Of a stretch of DNA of 5,499 bases, positions 1 through 4,608 are shown piece after piece. This DNA comes from Methylococcaceae bacterium. Lineage in GTDB: Bacteria > Pseudomonadota > Gammaproteobacteria > Methylococcales > Methylococcaceae. Positions within the stretch are counted from its first letter, which is position 1. Each line of letters starts with the position of its first letter. The stretch lies in assembly GCA_012026715.1 (NCBI GenBank), contig VEPB01000518.1, positions 1 through 5,499 on the forward strand, read 5' to 3'. Made by a program: the position numbers and the translations under genes. The notes under the pieces are model-generated. The model searched no databases. It was not told the DNA's origin and saw nothing but the letters and a program-made list of their open reading frames with translations.

Positions 1-540
1 CTCCAGATACTCGATCAATCTGCGGGCGCCGGCCGATTCCGCCGCCCATTCGATCCCGGCGTAAATGTCCTCGGTGTTCTCGCGGAAGATCACCATGTCC
101 ACCTTTTCCGGTTGCTTCACCGGCGACGGCACGCCCGTGAAGTAGCGCACCGGCCGCAGGCACACGTAGAGATCCAGCAGTTGGCGGATGGCTACGTTGA
201 GGGAACGGATGCCGCCGCCCACTGGCGTGGTGAGCGGTCCCTTGATGCCGACCCGGTATGCCTTGAAGGCTTCCAGGGTCTCGTCCGGCAGCCAGGTATC
301 GAACAGCTTCTTGGCCTTCTCCCCGGCGTAGACCTCGGTCCAGGCGATGCTGCGGCGACCGCCGTAGGCCTGGGCGACCGCGGCGTCGAACACCCTCACC
401 GCGGCGGCCCAGATGTCGGGCCCGGTGCCGTCGCCTTCGATGAAGGGGATGATAGGCCGGTCCGGCACCTGCAAGTGACCGTCGGAACCGGTCCGGACCG
501 CCTCGCCGCCGGGGGGAACGATAAGCTTGGGAGCCGTCAT
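1..540 (-). CDS. icd: NADP-dependent isocitrate dehydrogenase, N-terminal 180 residues (3' end cut by window edge)
   Basis: This gene encodes the TCA-cycle enzyme that oxidatively decarboxylates isocitrate to 2-oxoglutarate with NADP in the cytoplasm. I translated the reverse strand from the ATG at 540-538, and the frame stays open to base 1, giving 180 residues of a family that is usually about 416 long. The N-terminal IPFIEGDGTGPDIW motif (residues 31-44) and GPLTTPVGGGIRSLN (101-115) are diagnostic. Ser113, Asn115, Arg119, Arg129, Arg153 and Tyr160 fall at the same numbers as the isocitrate-binding residues of the E. coli enzyme, and Ser113 is the residue phosphorylated by AceK there. The start is fixed by AGGAGG on the minus strand six bases upstream. 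The RNase T2 gene lies 36 bases upstream on the same strand, so read-through transcription is possible. The identification is secure, but the C-terminal half cannot be assessed. Confidence 0.96.
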   Translation of the reverse strand, partial: MTAPKLIVPPGGEAVRTGSDGHLQVPDRPIIPFIEGDGTGPDIWAAAVRVFDAAVAQAYGGRRSIAWTEVYAGEKAKKLFDTWLPDETLEAFKAYRVGIKGPLTTPVGGGIRSLNVAIRQLLDLYVCLRPVRYFTGVPSPVKQPEKVDMVIFRENTEDIYAGIEWAAESAGARRLIEYLE

Positions 541-546
541 GGGAAA

Positions 547-552
547 CCTCCT
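547..552 (-). promoter_or_regulatory. Ribosome-binding site of icd
   Basis: On the minus strand this reads AGGAGG, a full Shine-Dalgarno core, with a six-base spacer to the icd ATG at 540. It supports strong independent translation of icd and fixes its start, even if the gene is co-transcribed with the RNase gene upstream. Confidence 0.85.
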
Positions 553-576
553 GTGGAGCGATGGATAAATGGCGGA

Positions 577-1227
577 TCAGCGCGGCTGCGAGCACGGCCG
601 AAAGCGGATGTCCTTGTCGAGGCAGACGCGCACTTCCTGCAGGTCGCCCTCCCGGTTTGCGATCACCTGCAACATGTCTTCCGTCAGCCCCGGATTGGCG
701 GCCACGAAGCGCGCCTTGACCAATGCCGGGTCGGCACCGGAGATACGCTGGGCCTGGCGGAATTCGGCGGGAATCTTTACGCGCTCGGCGGCAGTCTTGA
801 TGGTTCGGAAATAGTCGGGCATCCCCAGCCCGCTGCAAGTGCCGTGCTTGGACCACTCATGATCGAGCAGGCCTGGATCGCCGGGCGGCATGGGCGGATC
901 GGCCGTCAGGGCGGGGGCGGCCGCGTCGGCCGGAACGTGGGAGCCGGGGCCGCAATCCTGCGGATAGCCGCGCTCGTTCTGCGGCCACAGCCCATGCACC
1001 ACGAAACCGCGGGGCTGATCGCACTGGGCTTTCTTATCCGGCTGATGCCCGGCTGGCGTCGCGCAGAATTCCGGCGACCACGACAAGGCCAGCAGGTAAT
1101 AATCGAAATCCCCGGGTTCCGCGGACTGACCACCGCCGCCGCGGTGATGACGGCTGCGGGCATCGGCCGAACCGATGGCGGACATCAACAGAAGCAAAAC
1201 CAAAACGCGCGCAACGGGCGGATGCAT
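577..1227 (-). CDS. Secreted ribonuclease T2 family protein (RNase I-like)
   Basis: This 216-residue protein belongs to the RNase T2 family, acid endoribonucleases that cleave RNA through a 2',3'-cyclic phosphate; bacterial members are usually periplasmic. Residues 1-23 form a signal peptide (MHPPVARVLVLLLLMSAIGS, then an ADA-type cleavage site). The family's two active-site blocks are intact: CAS1 FVVHGLWPQ at 75-83 with catalytic His78, and CAS2 HEWSKHGTC at 123-131 with Glu124 and His128. Six cysteines remain in the mature part (55, 69, 92, 131, 202, 212), enough for three disulfides, which fits export. A Gly/His/Arg-rich stretch (25-34) links the signal peptide to the domain. It is shorter than E. 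coli RNase I (268 residues) but the core appears complete. The start is supported by AGGGA seven bases upstream. icd follows 36 bases downstream on the same strand. Its likely role is scavenging extracellular or periplasmic RNA, which is inference from the family. Confidence 0.93.
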   Translation of the reverse strand: MHPPVARVLVLLLLMSAIGSADARSRHHRGGGGQSAEPGDFDYYLLALSWSPEFCATPAGHQPDKKAQCDQPRGFVVHGLWPQNERGYPQDCGPGSHVPADAAAPALTADPPMPPGDPGLLDHEWSKHGTCSGLGMPDYFRTIKTAAERVKIPAEFRQAQRISGADPALVKARFVAANPGLTEDMLQVIANREGDLQEVRVCLDKDIRFRPCSQPR

Positions 1228-1234
1228 GGGCGAT

Positions 1235-1239
1235 TCCCT
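1235..1239 (-). promoter_or_regulatory. Probable ribosome-binding site of the RNase T2 gene
   Basis: On the minus strand this reads AGGGA, seven bases before the ATG at 1227. It is a moderate match to the Shine-Dalgarno consensus, and it supports the start that includes the signal peptide. Confidence 0.5.
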
Positions 1240-1329
1240 ATGGTTCGGCAGTCGGGCTATCGTAGCATTGCCCCGGCGTTACAAGAAAACCCTCCTGCCA
1301 AAGAGACTCGGTCCATTCGCAAGGCGCGA

Positions 1330-1350
1330 CCGGAAACCACCGTTCCGGAA
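1330..1350. repeat. Inverted repeat in the divergent intergenic region
   Basis: CCGGAA (1330-1335) and TTCCGG (1343-1348) form a perfect six-base inverted repeat with a seven-base centre. The right arm extends into the self-complementary octamer TTCCGGAA (1343-1350). It sits between the divergent RNase T2 and protease genes, next to an AT-rich patch (1351-1358), where an operator could lie. No regulator is known to me for this motif, and chance occurrence is quite possible. Confidence 0.3.
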
Positions 1351-1468
1351 TGATATATCCTTGGTTCGGCCCAACAGAACGGACATGCGAACCGTCATTT
1401 GCCCAGCGTCCTCGATTGGCAGATGACGCCCCACCCTTCCAGATGGATATTCAGCCCATCCGAACGTC

Positions 1469-2983
1469 ATGCCGTCCAAAACCGACCGAACAGCATCAAT
1501 AGGGCGTTTCCTCCATTATTCACTGTCCGCGATCCTGGCCGGCGGTGTTTTGATTAACGCGCAGGCCGATTCCAGAATTCGGCCAGTAATTAGCCAGGGC
1601 GATGCAGTTTTACATTCCGATATTGTGCGCGCGAAATATGGCCTCACCGGCGCGGAGATTACCGTCGGCGTAATCAGCGATAGTTACGATTGTCTGGGTG
1701 GCGCTGCGCTCGGTCAACAGGCCGATGAACTGCCCGCCGATGTCGTGATTTTGAAAGAAGGCAACTGTCGCAGCGAAGATTCCACGGACGAAGGCCGCGC
1801 CATGCTGGAGGTGATTCACGACTTGGCGCCTAAGACCAAACTTTTGTTTCACGCCATGGGCAATACCACTCAGGACTTTGTCCAAGCCTTGAAACAGATG
1901 AGCAATGCCGGCGCACAAATTATCGTCGACGACGCGGTGTATTTTCACGAACCGATGTTCCAGGATGGATTGGCGGCTCAGACAATCGATCAACTCGTGT
2001 ATGACAAGGGTATTGCCTACTTCACTTCCGCAGGAAACTCCGGCCGCAATACTTACCAAGCGACATTCACCGATAGCCACACCTATCCTATGGGCAGAGA
2101 CAAAGGGGTCGCTCACGACTTTAATCCGAACCCCAAGCGCATCGATACCTGCCAGAGCATTACCGTCGGCGCCGATATTCTTACCGTATTCAGCCTGCAG
2201 TGGGATCAACCGTCCAGCTCCGTCGACGGCGGCGCTGGCTCAAGCAGTGACCTGGACGTGACGTTTTACGACGATCCGGAATGCAAAAAACTCAGCACCG
2301 GCCGGGTTATCGGAGGTTTCACCGCTAACCTGGGAAAAGATGCGGCGGAGGTAGCCGGCTATTCCAACATCGGCAATCGGAAGCGCAAGAATATCGGCAT
2401 CCGAATTTTACTGACGGCAGGTCCCGCTCCGAGTTTGATCAAGTATGTACTCAGCGGAAGCTCACTACCCATCGAACATCCCCGCATCAACGAATACGCC
2501 AAGCCGGACGCAATCGGGTCGGCATTCGGTCACGGTAACGCCAGCGGGGCCTTCGTCGTCGGCGCATTGGCGACACCGCTCGCTCATGCCCGATCAGCAA
2601 GCGCCACCTCTTACTCCTCGCTGGGCGGCCTTCCAATATTATTCGACGGACACGGCGAACGACTGGTTCAGCCGATCATACGGAACCATGTCGACGCCGT
2701 CGCACCGACCAACGTCAATACCAGTTTTTTTACCGCGTCGCGGCCTGACCCCGAACACGATGGAAAACCCAATTTCACCGGAACCTCTGCTGCGGCACCA
2801 CACGTCGCCGGCGTCGCTGCCCTGCTGCTACAAGCGGCGATTCAAAAAAGCCTGAAACTGAAACCTTCAGAACTTTATGAATTGTTGAATCAAAGTAGCC
2901 TCGATATCGGGCCACCCGGCTTTGACGTTGCGACCGGCCATGGACTGATTCAGGCGGATCGTGCCGTACAACTATTGTATTGA
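1469..2983 (+). CDS. Secreted subtilase-fold serine peptidase, S8 family with Glu at the His position (S53-like)
   Basis: This 504-residue protein is a predicted exported serine peptidase. Residues 1-33 look like a signal peptide: basic start, hydrophobic LSAILAGGVLI, AQA cleavage site. The subtilase landmarks follow in order: VGVISDSYD with Asp71; STDEGRAMLEVIHDLAP (105-121), where Glu108 stands where the catalytic His-Gly-Thr would be; VDD (153-155) with HEPMFQDG after it; SAGNSG with the oxyanion-type Asn190; and GTSAAAPHVAG with Ser440. Residues about 225-335 read as an inserted beta-rich domain (SITVGADILTVFSLQW, SSSDLDVTFYDD) between the core and the Ser block, as in related proteins I remember being labelled S53-like. 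An Asp/Glu/Ser set recalls sedolisins, but no Glu-x-x-x-Asp pair is visible. The start is the only ATG after an in-frame stop at 1424 and gives the signal peptide, although no good ribosome-binding site precedes it. Substrate unknown. Its base composition is more AT-rich than that of icd and the RNase gene. Confidence 0.88.
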   Translation: MPSKTDRTASIGRFLHYSLSAILAGGVLINAQADSRIRPVISQGDAVLHSDIVRAKYGLTGAEITVGVISDSYDCLGGAALGQQADELPADVVILKEGNCRSEDSTDEGRAMLEVIHDLAPKTKLLFHAMGNTTQDFVQALKQMSNAGAQIIVDDAVYFHEPMFQDGLAAQTIDQLVYDKGIAYFTSAGNSGRNTYQATFTDSHTYPMGRDKGVAHDFNPNPKRIDTCQSITVGADILTVFSLQWDQPSSSVDGGAGSSSDLDVTFYDDPECKKLSTGRVIGGFTANLGKDAAEVAGYSNIGNRKRKNIGIRILLTAGPAPSLIKYVLSGSSLPIEHPRINEYAKPDAIGSAFGHGNASGAFVVGALATPLAHARSASATSYSSLGGLPILFDGHGERLVQPIIRNHVDAVAPTNVNTSFFTASRPDPEHDGKPNFTGTSAAAPHVAGVAALLLQAAIQKSLKLKPSELYELLNQSSLDIGPPGFDVATGHGLIQADRAVQLLY

Positions 2984-3034
2984 CAGGTGAAATTGACGGC
3001 TATCCAGGTCTGACGGGCAAATGATGTCTCGTTT

Positions 3035-3054
3035 GTCCATCGCCATAGGTGGAC
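3035..3054 (+). terminator. Weak hairpin 52 bases after the protease gene, terminator-like but without a T-run
   Basis: GTCCATC (3035-3041) pairs with GGTGGAC (3048-3054) over a six-base loop, with seven pairs including one G-T. The sequence after it (GGATGAAGC) is not T-rich, so intrinsic termination would be poor. It could instead be an mRNA-stabilising 3' structure or have no role. Confidence 0.25.
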
Positions 3055-3261
3055 GGATGAAGCTTGCTCACTCTTCAATTCCGTTATCGGCGATTCATCC
3101 TGTCGTCACACAGAGCACTCCGACATGAGCGCCAAACCTTCTATACCGAAGACAAGAGCACCAGCCCGGAATCCGTTGTGGGTCGGTTGCCGCGGGTCGG
3201 GAGGGATCGAGCCCCAATGGAAACCTGCACCGGAACCCGTCTTTATAGAATCAAGATCAAT

Positions 3262-3266
3262 GGAGG
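3262..3266 (+). promoter_or_regulatory. Ribosome-binding site of the caspase-like gene
   Basis: GGAGG with a six-base spacer to the ATG at 3273. This strong site decides the start of the 190-residue frame against the overlapping frame that opens at 3125. Confidence 0.8.
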
Positions 3267-3272
3267 CAGAGC

Positions 3273-3845
3273 ATGAGCGACTTATCGCTAACGCCAGCGT
3301 TCACCTACTACTACGTCGCCCACGACGTTTGGGGCCAGGTCAGCGGACAGATCCAAAGCAACGCCACCCGCCAGCTTCAATATGTGCCGGCAGGTTCGAG
3401 CGTCTACTCTACGGCAGGAATAGCCGGAACGTGGCTGGGCAAAAACGGAAAAACGCTGACGCGCCTGGTCATCGTCGGACATGGCAGTCCGGGGCGATTC
3501 TTTCTGGGGGAGGAAATTACCAGCGACAACATTGCTGCCCTGGGCGGGTGGCTGTATTCGTTCTTCGAAAGCGATTCTGCGGGCATACAGATCCTGGGCT
3601 GCAATTCCGCGGCCGATTCCACAACGGTCATCGGAAAGTACGAATACGGGCAGGCAAACCCATTGAGCGATACATCGCTATCACACAAGGGTCATGAATT
3701 ACTCCAGGCGCTCGCGAAGGCGTCCGAGCAAAAGGTGGAAGGCGCTCTGCATGGTCAGGCAGTCGCCGGACTACGCCTCCGCGGCATGTGCCGGCGGGTC
3801 TATCCGGACGGACGGTTCAAAATCTTCGACGCGGGCGGAACCTGA
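3273..3845 (+). CDS. Stand-alone caspase-like (DUF4347-like) domain protein, putative clan CD cysteine peptidase fold
   Basis: This 190-residue protein is small and has no visible signal peptide or membrane segment. Its core reads TRLVIVGHGSPGRFFLGEE (63-81), then SDNIAALGGWL, then GIQILGCNSAADS (104-116). A hydrophobic strand ending in His-Gly, followed by a hydrophobic strand ending in Gly-Cys, is the His/Cys dyad layout of caspase-like clan CD domains. HGSPG...LG...GCN is closest to what I know of DUF4347, usually one domain of very large surface adhesins. The dyad would be His70 and Cys110. A helix (GHELLQALAKAS, 140-151) and a final YPDGRFKIFDAGG complete the domain. About 24 residues between GCN and that helix look like an insert. 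The start is set by a strong ribosome-binding site. It lies 289 bases after the S8/S53-like protease on the same strand; co-function is inference. The fold assignment rests on motifs only, and activity is unproven. Confidence 0.72.
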   Translation: MSDLSLTPAFTYYYVAHDVWGQVSGQIQSNATRQLQYVPAGSSVYSTAGIAGTWLGKNGKTLTRLVIVGHGSPGRFFLGEEITSDNIAALGGWLYSFFESDSAGIQILGCNSAADSTTVIGKYEYGQANPLSDTSLSHKGHELLQALAKASEQKVEGALHGQAVAGLRLRGMCRRVYPDGRFKIFDAGGT

Positions 3846-3858
3846 GAAATTTTCCGCC
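3834..3858 (+). terminator. Hairpin spanning the stop codon of the caspase-like gene
   Basis: GGCGGAA (3834-3840) and TTCCGCC (3852-3858) form a perfect seven-base stem around an 11-base loop that contains the TGA stop (3843-3845). No T-run follows on either strand, so it is at best a weak terminator. It sits in the narrow gap between convergent genes, where a 3'-end structure is common. Confidence 0.35.
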
Positions 3859-3883
3859 AACCGATACCGCCCCCAGCCTTAAC

Positions 3884-4423
3884 CTAGCCTTGCAGGTAAA
3901 ACCTTCGGACACGGCATGACAACGGGCACTCCGGAGGACACTGTTGATGTCGCGTCGGCCGGTTTGCCGATCGGTCGGGGAACTCGCCGACCTTCGACTT
4001 CCCTAACTGCCTCAGCAATCGCTGGCATTGGCGGCGGCTGAGCGCCACGCCGTAGCGCCAGTCCAGGTAGGCAGACAACAGGCTGCCGTCCCACCCGGAC
4101 TTCACGCAGCCGAATCGGCGCGGACTGCCAGCCAATGCCATCCCCAGGTCGCTGCGCTGTTCGAAATTCAGCTTGGGCAAGCGTCCCGGCTTCTTGTCGT
4201 CTTTCAGGCCTTCCACGCCGAAATTTTCGTAGTTGTGCACCCACCGCTCGATGGTGCGCGGACTTCGGCCAAACCACCCGGCCAGCTGATAGCAACTCAG
4301 ACCTTGAGCCACCAGGTTCAAGCAGCACAGGCGCAGTTGGAAGGCCGAGTCGGCGGACTGGCTGCTGGCTCTCCGCAGGGTGCTCAGCAAGGGCTGGGGA
4401 TTGGAGATATTGAGCTGTCGCAT
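3884..4423 (-). CDS. Winged helix-turn-helix protein, IS630-type transposase N-terminal half without the DDE domain
   Basis: This 179-residue protein carries a helix-turn-helix (about 30-65: LRLCCLNLVAQGLSCYQLAG, WFGRSPRTIERWVHNYENFG), a basic hinge (LKDDKKPGRLPKL, 73-85) and a winged-helix-like segment (SPRRFG...WDGSLLSAYLDWRYGVALSRRQCQRLLRQLG, 100-141). This is the DNA-binding half of IS630-type transposases. The catalytic DDE half is absent: after residue 141 the frame runs about 38 more residues, Cys-, Pro- and Arg-rich with no family resemblance (KVGEFPDRSANRPTRHQQCP onward), and stops. It could be a decayed insertion sequence or a stand-alone winged-helix protein of the kind often annotated as hypothetical. 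GGGGAGG seven bases upstream of the ATG argues that it is translated. It converges on the caspase-like gene (38-base gap) and diverges from the sorting-tail gene. No terminal inverted repeats were visible around it. Confidence 0.75.
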   Translation of the reverse strand: MRQLNISNPQPLLSTLRRASSQSADSAFQLRLCCLNLVAQGLSCYQLAGWFGRSPRTIERWVHNYENFGVEGLKDDKKPGRLPKLNFEQRSDLGMALAGSPRRFGCVKSGWDGSLLSAYLDWRYGVALSRRQCQRLLRQLGKSKVGEFPDRSANRPTRHQQCPPECPLSCRVRRFYLQG

Positions 4424-4430
4424 GGCACGG

Positions 4431-4437
4431 CCTCCCC
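4431..4437 (-). promoter_or_regulatory. Ribosome-binding site of the winged-helix gene
   Basis: On the minus strand this reads GGGGAGG with a seven-base spacer to the ATG at 4423. It supports the 179-residue start over the overlapping frame that opens at 4487. Confidence 0.7.
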
Positions 4438-4470
4438 GTCAGCGGAAAAACTCCCATTGGCTCTAAGAAC

Positions 4471-4492
4471 AATAGGCGATGCGGCATCTATT
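4471..4492. promoter_or_regulatory. Imperfect palindrome between divergent genes, possible operator
   Basis: GATGC (4478-4482) and GCATC (4484-4488) are perfect inverted arms around one G, flanked by AATA (4471-4474) and TATT (4489-4492), also complementary but offset by three bases. The dyad lies between the divergent winged-helix and sorting-tail genes. It overlaps a possible minus-strand -10, TATTGT (4474-4469). A binding site for a dimeric regulator is plausible; which protein binds is unknown. Confidence 0.3.
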
Positions 4493-4502
4493 TTGACGAC
4501 AC

Positions 4503-4530
4503 TTGGCCCCGACCCGGCAGCGCGTATAAC
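4503..4530 (+). promoter_or_regulatory. Probable sigma70-type promoter of the VPLPA-tail gene
   Basis: TTGGCC (4503-4508, four of six to consensus) and TATAAC (4525-4530, five of six) are separated by 16 bases. Transcription would start near 4537, just before the hairpin at 4539-4560. The TTGACG at 4493-4498 is a better -35 hexamer but lies 26 bases from the -10, so I prefer the first pairing. Confidence 0.45.
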
Positions 4531-4538
4531 TGCAAACC

Positions 4539-4560
4539 CGCGGACAGGCTGTTGTCCGCG
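4539..4560 (+). other. Perfect 8-bp hairpin, predicted at the extreme 5' end of the VPLPA-tail mRNA
   Basis: CGCGGACA (4539-4546) pairs perfectly with TGTCCGCG (4553-4560) around a six-base loop. There is no T-run after it, so it is not a typical terminator. Given the promoter proposed just upstream, it would sit within the first few bases of the transcript, a position where hairpins protect mRNA from decay. The ribosome-binding site is about 37 bases further on and is not sequestered by it. Confidence 0.5.
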
Positions 4561-4596
4561 TATGGAAGTGGCTTACGTCAACGTCGATAGTCTACT

Positions 4597-4602
4597 GGAG
4601 GA
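4597..4602 (+). promoter_or_regulatory. Ribosome-binding site of the VPLPA-tail gene
   Basis: GGAGGA with a six-base spacer to the ATG at 4609. It fixes the start, which gives a signal peptide. Confidence 0.8.
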
Positions 4603-4608
4603 CCGATC

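Larger units (their letters stand above)
2984..3272 (+). other. Intergenic gap and probable leader of the caspase-like gene
   Basis: This 289-base stretch separates the two putative peptidase genes. Supported contents are a weak hairpin at 3035-3054 and the ribosome-binding site at 3262-3266. A TTGACA hexamer at 2980-2985 overlaps the protease stop codon but has no convincing -10 at normal spacing. An AT-rich TATAGAAT at 3244-3251 is too close to the start to place a -35 well. A frame opening at the TTG of 3064 ends in a TGA that overlaps the downstream ATG (ATGA at 3273-3276). Its product has no recognisable features, so I do not call it a gene. Confidence 0.5.

Noticed and set aside
112..1353. 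Long plus-strand frame of 413 codons
   Set aside because: It lies antisense to icd and the RNase T2 gene, both certain from motifs. High GC commonly opens such frames.
1416..1451. TTGGCA at 1416-1421 as the -35 of the protease promoter
   Set aside because: No -10-like hexamer occurs at 16-18 bases; GATATT at 1446-1451 is 24 bases away.
1610..2209. Open frame of 199 codons on the minus strand inside the protease gene
   Set aside because: It is fully antisense to a gene with clear subtilase motifs, has no ribosome-binding site and shows no recognisable domain; the opening comes from the codon pattern of the real gene.
2980..3006. TTGACA at 2980-2985 as the -35 of a promoter for the caspase-like gene
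   Set aside because: The only -10 candidate (TATCCA, 3001-3006) matches poorly and the spacer is 15 bases; the TSS would be about 260 bases from the start codon.
3201..3217. tRNA T-arm-like GGGATCGAGCCCC
   Set aside because: No acceptor stem, anticodon arm or CCA partner could be laid out around it.
3064..3276. 70-codon frame starting at TTG and ending in an ATGA overlap with the caspase-like gene
   Set aside because: The overlap suggests translational coupling, but there is no good start or ribosome-binding site and the product is basic with no features. I see too little to call a gene.
3125..3697. Plus-strand frame of 190 codons overlapping the caspase-like gene
   Set aside because: The frame lacks a ribosome-binding site, and its second half is an out-of-frame reading of the caspase-like gene, whose His-Gly and Gly-Cys blocks and GGAGG site are in the other frame.
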